Positions 51,781 to 60,206 of a stretch of DNA of 64,000 bases are shown here, one piece after another; position 1 is the stretch's first letter, and every line of letters starts with the position of its first letter. This DNA is from Dolomitihabitans soli (GTDB lineage Bacteria > Actinomycetota > Actinomycetes > Streptosporangiales > Streptosporangiaceae). Position numbers and translations under genes: made by a program. The notes under the pieces were generated by a model. That model worked only from the letters and a program-made list of their open reading frames with translations. It did not search any database and was not told the DNA's origin. The DNA is taken from positions 248,001 to 312,000 of the forward strand of contig NZ_JAKNTW010000018.1 of NCBI RefSeq assembly GCF_022213955.1, written 5' to 3'.

Positions 51781-52930
51781 CTCGCCAGAGAAAGCCGAGT
51801 CATCAAGTTGTCCGACGCCATCCACTTCCTGCCACCCACATCCGGCCCGCATGACCGCTCAGTGACTACACCGATGCGACGGCGGTCACGTACCCGTACG
51901 CGGAGCACCGGTTCGCAGTGGTTTCGTAGTGTTTCTGCGCCCACTCCAGCCTGATCAGCGGTCACGCGACGGGTCCGCCGGCGGGCGCCCCGGCCCAGAT
52001 CGGCCAGGACCTCAGGCGGATGACCCCTTCCGTCCTGACCACGGCGTCTTCCAGCGAGGGGGCGAACTCGCCCGCGGCGGACGGGGGCCGGGCCGGCGCT
52101 CGGCATGAACTCGCCGGCGCGGATGTCCGCCATCACTTGCAGGCACCCGCGCGGGCAAGCGGGGCAGACAGTGGACGGCCGGCGGATCTCACTTCTTTCT
52201 CAAGTGAAACAGCTCTTCGTTCCCCCCGACCCAGAAGGAGGCGCTCACCGGGAAATACGTACTACCATAAAGACGGATATTCGATCATCGAAATGCGCTT
52301 ATCGGTAGGTTCTCTAGAGAGCCTTCATTGCCATTTTGTAATGCATAATATGCATATAATCTATGATTTCCGGACCGCCCGGTTCTCGCGCGCCCACTGC
52401 AAAAGAAGATCGCAATGTCACATCGCGCAAATTTCCGCGATCAGGAGAATCGAGATCCACTCGCGGCGGAGTTCTATCCAGGAAACCCCTTTCCGGGACC
52501 ATGAGGAAAAGAGCGGGGTGATCATAACGGTCCTCACGAGTGGAACAGGCGGTCGAGGACCACGGCGACGCGCCCAGCGTGGAGCGGCTCAGCCGTACGG
52601 CGTCGCGGAGCACCGGGAAGGCCACCCCAGGGCACCTTCGATCCGGTCGAGCACGCAACCGGGTCGAGCACCAACCGCACCTCGACCGGACCCCGCACCC
52701 GACCGGGCTCCCGCGAGAGGTGGCCAATCTTCCGTCTTATTGACTAAAAACCTACCAGTTGTGCATGCTTTACCCCGTGCAGCACTCCAGAGAAGCTCCG
52801 CCACAGGTCACCGGGCCGTCGCCGGCCGGTCGCGCGGCCCGCGTCCGCATGCCACCGGATGGCCGGGCGGCTGTGCGGAATTTTTTCCGGGTTATTGACG
52901 AAAAAGAGATGACCTCGGCACACTGCCGGT
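51781..52930. other. 1.1-kb low-GC non-coding stretch with clustered dyads and a repeated TTATTGAC motif
   Basis: No reading frame here resembles a known protein on either strand. Three dyads lie within 76 bases: TTCGATCATCGAA (52280-52292), GGTTCTCTAGAGAGCC (52308-52323, core TCTCTAGAGA) and ATGCATAATATGCAT (52341-52355). TTATTGACTAAAAA at 52737-52750 and TTATTGACGAAAAA at 52892-52905 are the same 14-base motif with one change, both upstream of the ROK gene. The GC-rich part (52560-52730) could be decayed coding DNA but I recognise nothing. Confidence 0.6.
52737..52905 (+). promoter_or_regulatory. Repeated TTATTGACNAAAAA motif before the ROK gene
   Basis: Two copies 155 bp apart, each containing TTGAC, a good -35 hexamer. 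The second lies 25 nt before the ROK start. They may be promoters or ROK operators for the sulfatase operon. Confidence 0.5.
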
Positions 52931-54121
52931 ATGCGACATCCCGGTGGTCCCCTCGCACAGCTCCGGCGCGGGCACGAGGACCTCGTGCTCGGCCTGCTCC
53001 GCCGGCAGGGCCCGCTCAGCCGTGGCGAGCTCGGCAAGCGCAGCGGTCTGTCTCGAACGACCCTGTACGACATTATCGCGGAACTGCTGACCAGCGGCGC
53101 GATCGTCACCACTGGTCAGGAGAGCCGGCCGGACGCGGCGCCGCGCGGACGTGGCAGGCCGGCCGAGACCCTGGCGCTGAACCCGGACGCGGGCCAGGCG
53201 ATCGGCATCGACTTCGCCCGCCGGGCGGTGCACGTCGCCGCCGTGAACGTCGCGCACGAGGTCGTCGGCTCGGCCGGCGAGCCCCATGCGGCGGACCTGC
53301 CGTGGGAGGACCGGGTGGCGCTCGCCGAGCGCCTCGTCGGCACCCTCACCGAGGGCGCGCTGCGCCTCGGCCCGCTCAGCGCGATCGGGGTCGGCGTGGT
53401 GGGCCCGGTGACCGGGAGCGGGTCTCACCTCGAGACGCTGCCCCGCCTGCTGCGCGAGCGTTTCGGCGTGCCGGTGCTGGTGGACAACAACACCAGGCTC
53501 GCCGCGCTCGCCGAGTCGATCTGGGGCGCGGCGGCGGGCGAGCAGGACGTGCTCTACCTCCGGCTGTCGCACGGCGTCGGCGGTGGGCTGGTGGTGGGAG
53601 GGTCGCTGCATCGTGGCGCTTACGGGCTGTCCGGTGAGTTCGGGCACATCACGGTCGAGTCGGCCAAGGGGCGCTGCGACTGCGGCGGGACCGGCTGCCT
53701 GGAGACCGTGGCGTCGATAAGAGCCGTGCTCGACGCCTACCGCGCCGCGGGCGGGCAGGCCGGTGACGTGGCCGCGCTGGTGGCGGCGCTGGAGTCGGGC
53801 GACCCTGTGGCGCTCGGTCTGCTGGAGGACGTCGGCAGCCGGATCGGCACCGTGCTCGCCGCGCTGTGCAACGCGATCGGACCCGGCGTCATCGTCGTCG
53901 GCGGCGAGCTGACCGAGGCCGGCGCGGCGCTCATCGGGCCGATCGAGCGGGCGCTGAGCGCGCACATCCTGCCGATCTCACGGCACCGGGTGACGCTGCG
54001 GCGGGCGACCCTCGGCGAGGCCGGGGGCGCGCTGGGGGGAATCGCCCTGGTCTTGCATGAATCACCACTTCTATCCAGGTATCCGGCGGACGAGGCGGGT
54101 TCCGTGGAGAGGCATCCATGA
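52931..54121 (+). CDS. ROK-family transcriptional regulator
   Basis: 396-residue repressor. The N-terminal HTH region is [45 protein letters not shown] (about 14-58). The ROK sugar-kinase-like part has [45 protein letters not shown], the ROK signature [34 protein letters not shown] and the zinc site [14 protein letters not shown]. It overlaps the permease start by ATGA, so it is the first gene of a five-gene operon and probably senses the sulfated substrate, possibly a sugar or glycan, since ROK repressors usually bind sugars. Confidence 0.93.
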   Translation: MRHPGGPLAQLRRGHEDLVLGLLRRQGPLSRGELGKRSGLSRTTLYDIIAELLTSGAIVTTGQESRPDAAPRGRGRPAETLALNPDAGQAIGIDFARRAVHVAAVNVAHEVVGSAGEPHAADLPWEDRVALAERLVGTLTEGALRLGPLSAIGVGVVGPVTGSGSHLETLPRLLRERFGVPVLVDNNTRLAALAESIWGAAAGEQDVLYLRLSHGVGGGLVVGGSLHRGAYGLSGEFGHITVESAKGRCDCGGTGCLETVASIRAVLDAYRAAGGQAGDVAALVAALESGDPVALGLLEDVGSRIGTVLAALCNAIGPGVIVVGGELTEAGAALIGPIERALSAHILPISRHRVTLRRATLGEAGGALGGIALVLHESPLLSRYPADEAGSVERHP

Positions 54122-54924
54122 GTGTGGTCACCGTACCCGAGAAGACGTCCGCGGCGACGGCCGTGCGGCGCGGCGCGCGGCGTCCCCGGGCCATCGTGCT
54201 CAACCTGGTCGCGGTCGCGATCGGCCTGGCCGGGTGGACGTTGCTGTCCTCGGTCGGCGTGCAGGGCCTGCCGGGACCGGTCGAGGTGGCCGCGCGGGCC
54301 GGCGAGCTGACCCTCGACGGCACGCTGCTCCAGGACGTGCTGGCCAGCCTGCGGCGGGTCCTGCTCGGCTTCGCGCTCGGCACCCTGCTGGCCATCCCGG
54401 TCGGCTTCCTGATGGGCTGGTACGGCACGGCACGCGGGCTGCTCGAACCGTACGTCCAGTTCTTCCGCACGATCCCGCCGCTGGCGATCATTCCGCTGGC
54501 CATCGTGCTGATGGGCATCGGCGAGGTGCCGAAGGTCTTCGTGATCTTCCTGGCGGCGTTCCTGTCCAGCGTGGTGGCCACCTTCCAGGGGGTGGTCGGC
54601 GTCGACAGCACGCTGATCAACGCGGCGCGGGTGCTCGGCGCGTCCGACCGGGTCATCTTCCTCAAGGTCGTGGTCCCGGCGTCCACGCCGTTCATCCTGG
54701 TCGGCATGCGGATCGGGCTCGGCTCGGCCTGGGGCACCCTGGTCGCCGCCGAGCTGATCGCCGCCCAGGAGGGCCTGGGCTTCCGCATGCAGCAGGCCCA
54801 GCTCTACTACGACCTCTCCACGATCTTCGTGGGGCTGATCGCCATCGGCGTGCTCGGCCTGGTGATGGACCGGCTGCTGCTGCTCACCGAGCGACGCCTC
54901 ACCGGCTGGCAGGAGCGCAGATGA
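54118..54924 (+). CDS. ABC transporter permease, sulfonate/nitrate/taurine type
   Basis: 268-residue inner membrane permease of the SsuC/TauC type. About six spans: [23 protein letters not shown] near the start, [47 protein letters not shown] and [20 protein letters not shown]. The EAA loop appears as [38 protein letters not shown], which docks the ATPase. Coupled to the ROK gene upstream and the ATPase gene downstream by ATGA overlaps. With the binding protein 1 kb further on it forms a complete importer. Confidence 0.92.
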   Translation: MSVVTVPEKTSAATAVRRGARRPRAIVLNLVAVAIGLAGWTLLSSVGVQGLPGPVEVAARAGELTLDGTLLQDVLASLRRVLLGFALGTLLAIPVGFLMGWYGTARGLLEPYVQFFRTIPPLAIIPLAIVLMGIGEVPKVFVIFLAAFLSSVVATFQGVVGVDSTLINAARVLGASDRVIFLKVVVPASTPFILVGMRIGLGSAWGTLVAAELIAAQEGLGFRMQQAQLYYDLSTIFVGLIAIGVLGLVMDRLLLLTERRLTGWQERR

Positions 54925-55694
54925 ACAACAAGATCTCCTTCAGGGAGGTCGTCAAGACCTACCCGATGAAGGACACCACCTTCAATGCGCTCGACCGGGT
55001 GTCGCTGGACATCGCCGACCGGGAGTTCGTGACGGTCGTCGGGCCGTCCGGGTGCGGCAAGAGCACGCTGATGGGCATGGCCGCCGGGCTGGTCCAGCCC
55101 ACGGCCGGCGAGGTGCTGGTGGACGGCGTGCCGGTCACCGGGCCCGGCCCGGACCGTGGGGTGATCTTCCAGCAGTACGCGCTGTTCCCCTGGCTGACGG
55201 TTCGCAAGAACGTCGAGTTCGGGCTGAGGCTGGCCGCGCTGCCGGCCGGGGAGCGCAGGCTGCGCGCGGAACGGGCGATCGAGCTGGTCGGGCTGAGCGA
55301 CTTCGCCGACGCGCTGCCCAAGACCTTGTCGGGCGGTATGAAGCAGCGCTGCGCCATCGCCCGCGCGTACGCGGTGAACCCGCAGGTCCTGCTCATGGAC
55401 GAGCCGTTCGGCGCGCTGGACGCGCTGACCCGGGTGCAGTTGCAGGACCAGTTGCTGCACACCTGGAGCCAGGAGCAGCGGACGGTCATGTTCATCACCC
55501 ACGACGTGGACGAGGCGGTCTATCTCGCCAGGCGGGTGGTCGTGATGGCCGCCAGGCCGGGCCGCGTCCAGACGGTGATCGAGGTGGATCTGCCGTATCC
55601 GCGGACGGAGGAGATGCGGCTCTCCGCCGAGTTCGGCCAGATCCGCAACGAAGTCTGGCACTCCGTCTACCACCAGGCCGCACCCGCGGCCTGA
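54921..55694 (+). CDS. ABC transporter ATP-binding protein, SsuB/TauB type
   Basis: 257-residue ATPase. Walker [17 protein letters not shown] (about 41-56), Q-loop [23 protein letters not shown], signature [17 protein letters not shown], Walker [22 protein letters not shown] and H-loop [21 protein letters not shown]. The wording [11 protein letters not shown] and DALTR is that of the taurine/sulfonate/nitrate importer class. ATG at 54921 overlaps the permease stop. C-terminal [18 protein letters not shown] is typical. Confidence 0.94.
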   Translation: MNNKISFREVVKTYPMKDTTFNALDRVSLDIADREFVTVVGPSGCGKSTLMGMAAGLVQPTAGEVLVDGVPVTGPGPDRGVIFQQYALFPWLTVRKNVEFGLRLAALPAGERRLRAERAIELVGLSDFADALPKTLSGGMKQRCAIARAYAVNPQVLLMDEPFGALDALTRVQLQDQLLHTWSQEQRTVMFITHDVDEAVYLARRVVVMAARPGRVQTVIEVDLPYPRTEEMRLSAEFGQIRNEVWHSVYHQAAPAA

Positions 55695-55727
55695 CACATT
55701 CGAACCCCCTGAAAGGACTCATCCGCC

Positions 55728-56696
55728 ATGCGTGTGATTCGCCGCGCTCTCACCGCCGCCACAGCGGTGACCATGCTCACACTGTCGGTTACCGCGTGCT
55801 CCGACGACGGCAGCACGGTCCGCTTCGGCTACATCAGCGACTTCAACGGGGCGAGCCTGCTCGCGATCGCCGAGAAGCAGGGGTTGTGGGAGAAGCAGGG
55901 GCTCACCCCTGAGGTCAAGGTCTTCACCAACGGCCCGCTGCAGATCCAGGCGCTCGGCTCGGGCGACCTCGACTTCGGCTACATCGGCCCCGGCGCCATG
56001 TGGCTGCCCGCCTCGGGCAAGGCCAAGGTCATCGCGATCAACACGCTCGCGTACGCCGACCGGGTCATCGCCAAGCCCGGCATCACCTCGATCGAGGGCC
56101 TGCGAGGCAAGAAGGTCGGCGTGCCGGAGGGCACGTCCGGCGACATGGTGCTCAACCTGGCGCTGCGGAAGGCGGGGATGACGGCGAAGGACATCGAGAA
56201 GGTGCCGATGGATCCGGCCACGGTCGTGTCCGCGTTCGCGGCCGGGCAGATCGACGGCGCCGGGATCTGGTATCCGCTGATCGACACGATCAAGGCGAAG
56301 GTGCCGGGCCTGACGGAGGTCGCGAGCACCAGGCAGTTCGCCGGCACGTCCTTCCCCACCGCGTTCGTCGCCGGGGCGAAGGTGGACCCCGGGCTCACCG
56401 AAAAGACGATCAAGGTATTGCAGGAGGCCAACGACTGGCGTGCCGCGCACCCGGACGAGGCGATCGCCGAGACGGCCGCCCTGCTCAAGATCGACGCGGC
56501 CAAGGTCAAGGCCGACGCGGCCAACGTCGAGGTGATGACGACCGCCGACCTGGTCGCCAAGACCGAGGACGGCACCGTCGCCAAGTGGCTGAACGGGCTG
56601 GGCGACTTCTTCGTGAGCACGGGCCAGCTCAAGTCGGCGCCCGATCCCGCCACCTACTACACCGGCGATCTCTATACGAAGGCCTCCGCGAAGTGA
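55728..56696 (+). CDS. ABC transporter substrate-binding lipoprotein, SsuA/TauA type
   Basis: 322-residue lipoprotein. Signal MRVIRRALTAATAVTMLTLSVTAC with lipobox VTAC (Cys24). The binding fold reads VRFGYISDFNGASLLAIAEKQGLWEKQGL, VFTNGPLQIQALGSGDLDFGYIGPGAMWLPASG, then EGLRGKKVGVPEGTSGDMVLNLALRKAGM, the standard pattern of periplasmic sulfonate/nitrate/thiamine-precursor-type receptors. The ligand is not fixed by sequence; the adjoining sulfatase argues for a sulfate ester or sulfonate. The stop overlaps the sulfatase GTG start. Confidence 0.92.
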   Translation: MRVIRRALTAATAVTMLTLSVTACSDDGSTVRFGYISDFNGASLLAIAEKQGLWEKQGLTPEVKVFTNGPLQIQALGSGDLDFGYIGPGAMWLPASGKAKVIAINTLAYADRVIAKPGITSIEGLRGKKVGVPEGTSGDMVLNLALRKAGMTAKDIEKVPMDPATVVSAFAAGQIDGAGIWYPLIDTIKAKVPGLTEVASTRQFAGTSFPTAFVAGAKVDPGLTEKTIKVLQEANDWRAAHPDEAIAETAALLKIDAAKVKADAANVEVMTTADLVAKTEDGTVAKWLNGLGDFFVSTGQLKSAPDPATYYTGDLYTKASAK

Positions 56697-58168
56697 ACCT
56701 GCTGTTCCTGATGACCGACCAGCATCGTGTCGACACGCTGGGCTGTTACGGCAATCCCCATGTGGCGACGCCCAACCTCGACAGGCTGGCCGCGTCCGGC
56801 ACCCGGTTCGACCGGTTCTACACGCCGACGGCGATCTGCACACCGGCGCGGGCCAGCCTGCTCACCGGGCAGGCCCCGTTCCGGCACCGGCTGCTGGCCA
56901 ACTACGAGCGCAACGTGGGTTATCTGGAGGATCTGCGGGAGGACGCGTTCACCTTCCCCGGCTCGCTCCGGGAACGCGACTACCAGCTCGGCCTGATCGG
57001 CAAGTGGCACGGGGGCACCGAGCGCAACGCCGCGTCGTACGGCTTCGACGGGCCCGACCTGCCCGGCTGGCACAATCCCGTCGATCATCCCGACTATCTG
57101 GCGTATCTGGACGAGCGCGGGCTGCCGCCGTACCGGATCTCCGAGCCGGTCCGGGGCACCACGCCGAACGGCAACCCCGGCAATCTGCTGGCCGCGCGGT
57201 TGCACCAGCCGGTCGAGGCGACGTTCGAGCACTACCTCGCCACCCGGGCCATCGAGCACCTGGACCGGTACGCCGCGGACGGCCGGCCGTTCTTCCTGGC
57301 CACCCACTTCTTCGGGCCGCACCTGCCCTATCTGCTGCCGGACGAGTACTTCGACCTCTATGACCCCGAATTGGTCGAGCTGCCCCCGTCGATCGCCGAG
57401 ACCTTCGAGGGCAAGCCGCAGGTGCAGCGGAACTACAGTGCGCACTGGACGTTCGACACGATCCCGATCGAAGTCACCCGCAAGCTGATCGCGGTCTACT
57501 GGGGTTACGTCACGATGATCGACGAGCAGATCGGCCGGATCCTGACCAGGCTCGACGAGCTGGGCCTCACCGATCAGACCTCGGTCTTCTTCACCGCCGA
57601 CCACGGCGAGTTCACCGGCGCCCACCGGCTGCACGACAAGGGCCCGGCGATGTACGAGGACATCTACCGCATCCCCGGCATCATCCGGATCCCCGGGGCG
57701 ACGCCACAGGTCAGGAACGAGTTCGTCACGCTCACCGACTGCACGGCGACGATCCTGGACCTCGCGGGCTGCGACCCCGCCCCCGCCGTGGACAGCCGGA
57801 GCCTGGCGCCCCTCGTCCGCGGCGAGCACCCCGAGTGGCCCGGCGAGCTGATCGCCGAGTTCCACGGCCACCACTTCCCCTACCCGCAGCGGATGATCCG
57901 CGACGAACGCTACAAGCTCGTCGTCAACCCCGAGTCGATCAACGAGCTGTACGACCTGGTCGACGACCCGCACGAGCTCAGCAACCGCTACCCGCACCCC
58001 GAACTCCAGCCCGTACGGCAACGCCTCATGCGACGGCTGTACGACCTGCTCCGCGAGCGCGGCGACAACTTCTATCACTGGATGACGCCCATGTACGACA
58101 TCGGCGCGTCCGACTACGACGCCAGCCTGAGCTCCTTCGAGCTCCAGGGCCTGGCGGAGACCCCGTGA
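56693..58168 (+). CDS. Type I sulfatase (arylsulfatase/choline-sulfatase-like)
   Basis: 491-residue cytoplasmic sulfatase that hydrolyses sulfate esters. The formylglycine site is CTPAR at Cys49 (ICTPARASLLTG), the CxPxR consensus, so activity needs a formylglycine-generating enzyme, which is not in this window. Metal-binding residues: LFLMTDQHR (Asp9) and FFTADHGEFTGAHRLHDKG. KWHGG around residue 102 is typical. No signal peptide, so its substrate must be imported, presumably by the ABC system just upstream, whose binding-protein stop overlaps this GTG start. The unusual position under a ROK regulator hints at a sulfated sugar. Length is normal. Confidence 0.93.
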   Translation: MNLLFLMTDQHRVDTLGCYGNPHVATPNLDRLAASGTRFDRFYTPTAICTPARASLLTGQAPFRHRLLANYERNVGYLEDLREDAFTFPGSLRERDYQLGLIGKWHGGTERNAASYGFDGPDLPGWHNPVDHPDYLAYLDERGLPPYRISEPVRGTTPNGNPGNLLAARLHQPVEATFEHYLATRAIEHLDRYAADGRPFFLATHFFGPHLPYLLPDEYFDLYDPELVELPPSIAETFEGKPQVQRNYSAHWTFDTIPIEVTRKLIAVYWGYVTMIDEQIGRILTRLDELGLTDQTSVFFTADHGEFTGAHRLHDKGPAMYEDIYRIPGIIRIPGATPQVRNEFVTLTDCTATILDLAGCDPAPAVDSRSLAPLVRGEHPEWPGELIAEFHGHHFPYPQRMIRDERYKLVVNPESINELYDLVDDPHELSNRYPHPELQPVRQRLMRRLYDLLRERGDNFYHWMTPMYDIGASDYDASLSSFELQGLAETP

Positions 58169-58248
58169 CGAACTCGGACGGAACCGCCACGGGCGCTGAC
58201 AACGACCGGGGCGATCGCTCGCCGGCCGTGCCGGGCACGAACGGCCGA

Positions 58249-58275
58249 CCGTGCGTGGCCGTCTCTGACGCACGG
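58249..58275. terminator. Hairpin between the sulfatase and dppC-like genes
   Basis: CCGTGCGT (58249-58256) pairs with ACGCACGG (58268-58275), 8-bp stem, 11-base loop, about 80 nt past the sulfatase stop in a convergent gap. Confidence 0.5.
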
Positions 58276-58295
58276 CGTCGCGGCGGCCCGCCATG

Positions 58296-58370
58296 GCCGC
58301 TGGAGTGGCGTGGGTCCACGGACCCCGGCCCCGGTCGGCGCGGGGCGCCAAGGTGGCCTGCCGTACTTGG
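58296..58370. repeat. Dispersed intergenic repeat, copy B
   Basis: 58296-58324 matches 573-601 at 28 of 29 bases, and the next about 45 bases are a weaker match (shared GGCGCGGGGCGCC and CCGTAC). Copy B sits between the sulfatase and the dppC-like stop; copy A sits past the phoD stop, each beside the 3' end of a minus-strand gene. Central palindrome CGTGGGTCCACG. Confidence 0.7.
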
Positions 58371-58386
58371 GGAGGGACCCGAGGGG

Positions 58387-59283
58387 TCAGCGGAGCTTGG
58401 GGTCGAGGGCGTCGCGGACGACGTCGCCGAGCATCAGGAAGCTGAGGACCGTGGCGGTGAGGAAGAGGGAGGGGAAGATCAGGAGGTGGGGGTGTTCGGA
58501 GAAGAAGGTGCGGGCCGTGTTGAGCTGGAGTCCCCAGGACACGTCGGGGTACTGCAGGCCGACGCCCAGGTAGTCGAGGGTCGCCTCGCCCGCGATGACG
58601 TTGCCGACGTTCAGCATGGCCAGCACGAAGACGGGGGCGATGGCGTTCGGCAGGATGTGCTTGAACATGATGCGGAGGTCGCCGGCGCCGAGCATCCGGG
58701 CGGCGGTGACGAAGTCCATGTCGCGCACGGCGATGACCTGGGCGCGCATCAGGCGGGTCATGGTGGTCCAGCCGAGGACGACGAGCACCAGGGTCATCGC
58801 CCAGACACCGTGGTCGGGGAACGCCACCAGGATGACGGTGGCGCCGAGCACGAAGGGGATGCCGAAGAAGACGTCGGTGACGCGGGCGATGAGGGCGTCG
58901 ATCCAGCCGCCGTAGTAGCCGCCGATGAGGCCCAGCACGATGGCGATGAGCAGGGCGAAGACCGTCACCGCGAGGCCGATCAGGATGGACGCGCGGGCGC
59001 CGTGCACGATCTGTGACCAGTAGTCGCAGCCCTGCTGGTCGTAGCCGAAGACGGCGGCTCCGCTGGGCGCCTGGTTGAACAGCCGCAGGTCGCAGCGTTC
59101 GTTGGGCCCCAGGCTCGCGAACAGGCCGGGGAACGCGGCCATCGCGACGGCGACGAAGAGGATCACCATCGACAGCCAGAAGATGGCCCGTTTGCGCAGT
59201 TCGTACCAGGCGTCCCACCACAGCGAGCCGCGGACCGGGTTGACCGTCCCGACCTCGGGCGCGGCGGTCTTGACGTCAGCCAC
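58387..59283 (-). CDS. Peptide ABC transporter permease, DppC/OppC type
   Basis: 298-residue inner membrane permease. The N-terminal OppC_N element and first span are LRKRAIFWLSMVILFVAVAMAAFPGLFA. A periplasmic loop ending FGYDQQGCDYWSQIVHGARASILIGLAVTVFALLIAI leads into the core spans, with the EAA loop DMDFVTAARMLGAGDLRIMFKHILPNAIAPVFVLAML. Overlaps dppB-like by eight bases. The downstream ATPases usually found after DppC are absent on this strand; the gene is followed by the repeat/terminator region instead, so the importer must use ATPases encoded elsewhere. Confidence 0.92.
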   Translation of the reverse strand: MADVKTAAPEVGTVNPVRGSLWWDAWYELRKRAIFWLSMVILFVAVAMAAFPGLFASLGPNERCDLRLFNQAPSGAAVFGYDQQGCDYWSQIVHGARASILIGLAVTVFALLIAIVLGLIGGYYGGWIDALIARVTDVFFGIPFVLGATVILVAFPDHGVWAMTLVLVVLGWTTMTRLMRAQVIAVRDMDFVTAARMLGAGDLRIMFKHILPNAIAPVFVLAMLNVGNVIAGEATLDYLGVGLQYPDVSWGLQLNTARTFFSEHPHLLIFPSLFLTATVLSFLMLGDVVRDALDPKLR

Positions 59284-60199
59284 GGCGGATCCTCGGGTCG
59301 AGCACGCCGTACAGCAGGTCGACGATCAGGTTGACCCCGATGAAGATCATAACGAGGACGGTCACGATGCCGACGACGACGGGTCCCTCCTGGAGCTGGA
59401 TCGACTGGAAGACCTGCTGGCCGATGCCGGGCAGGTTGAAGATGCCCTCGGTGACGACCGCTCCGGCCATCAGGTTGCCGAAGTCGACGCCGAGGAAGGT
59501 CACGACGGGGATCAGCGAGTTGCGCAGGGCGTGCCTGCCGATGACCCGTCTTCGCCGCATGCCCTTCGCGGAGGCGGTGCGCACGTAGTCGGAGCGGAGG
59601 TTCTCGACGAGGCTGGTCCTGGTGAGCCTGGCGACGTAGGCGAGGCTGAAGGAGCCGAGCACCATGCCGGGCAGCAGGTAGCTCAGCGGCCAGCCGTCCT
59701 CGGTGCCGGCGGTGGGGAACAGGCCCAGGTTGAGCCCGAGGACGATCTGGGCCGTGTAGCCGACGACGAAGACGGGGACGGCGATGATGAAGGTGGTGCC
59801 CGCCAGCACGGCGGTGTCGGCGAACCCGCCGCGCCGCAGCGCCGCGATGACGCCGAGCAGGATGCCGACGACCAGCTCGAAGATCCACGCGGTGAGCGCC
59901 AGCTGGGCGGTCACCTCCCAGCGTCCACCGAGCAGCTCGCTGACCTGCTGCCCGGTGAACGTCTCGCCGAGGTCTCCCTGGAAGAGCCCCAGCATGTAGA
60001 GGCCGTACTGCACGATGAGCGGATCGTTGAGGTTGTACCTCTCGCGCAGCGTGTTGAGGATCTCCGGGGGAACGGGCTTGTCCCCCGCGAGCGCCAGCAT
60101 CGGGTCGCCGGGCAGCGCGAACACCATCGCGTAGATCAGGAAGGTGGTCGCGACGAAGACCGGTACGGCCTGGGCCAGGCGCTGCGCGGCGTATCTCAT
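59276..60199 (-). CDS. Peptide ABC transporter permease, DppB/OppB type
   Basis: 307-residue permease. Start MRYAAQRLAQAVPVFVATTFLIYAMVFALPGDPMLALAGDKPVPPE is the standard DppB N-terminus; six spans follow. The EAA-type loop reads YVRTASAKGMRRRRVIGRHALRNSLIPVVTFLGVDFGNLMAGAVVTEGIFNLPGIGQQ. Lies between the substrate-binding lipoprotein (seven bases upstream) and the dppC-like gene (eight-base overlap). Substrate class, di- or oligopeptide, nickel or other, follows from the binding protein. Confidence 0.93.
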   Translation of the reverse strand: MRYAAQRLAQAVPVFVATTFLIYAMVFALPGDPMLALAGDKPVPPEILNTLRERYNLNDPLIVQYGLYMLGLFQGDLGETFTGQQVSELLGGRWEVTAQLALTAWIFELVVGILLGVIAALRRGGFADTAVLAGTTFIIAVPVFVVGYTAQIVLGLNLGLFPTAGTEDGWPLSYLLPGMVLGSFSLAYVARLTRTSLVENLRSDYVRTASAKGMRRRRVIGRHALRNSLIPVVTFLGVDFGNLMAGAVVTEGIFNLPGIGQQVFQSIQLQEGPVVVGIVTVLVMIFIGVNLIVDLLYGVLDPRIRRG

Positions 60200-60206
60200 C
60201 TGCTGG

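Noticed and set aside
52020-52898. Long plus-strand frame over the low-GC stretch before the ROK gene
   Set aside because: Crosses strongly biased composition changes, has no recognisable domain, and codon usage is unlike the neighbours.
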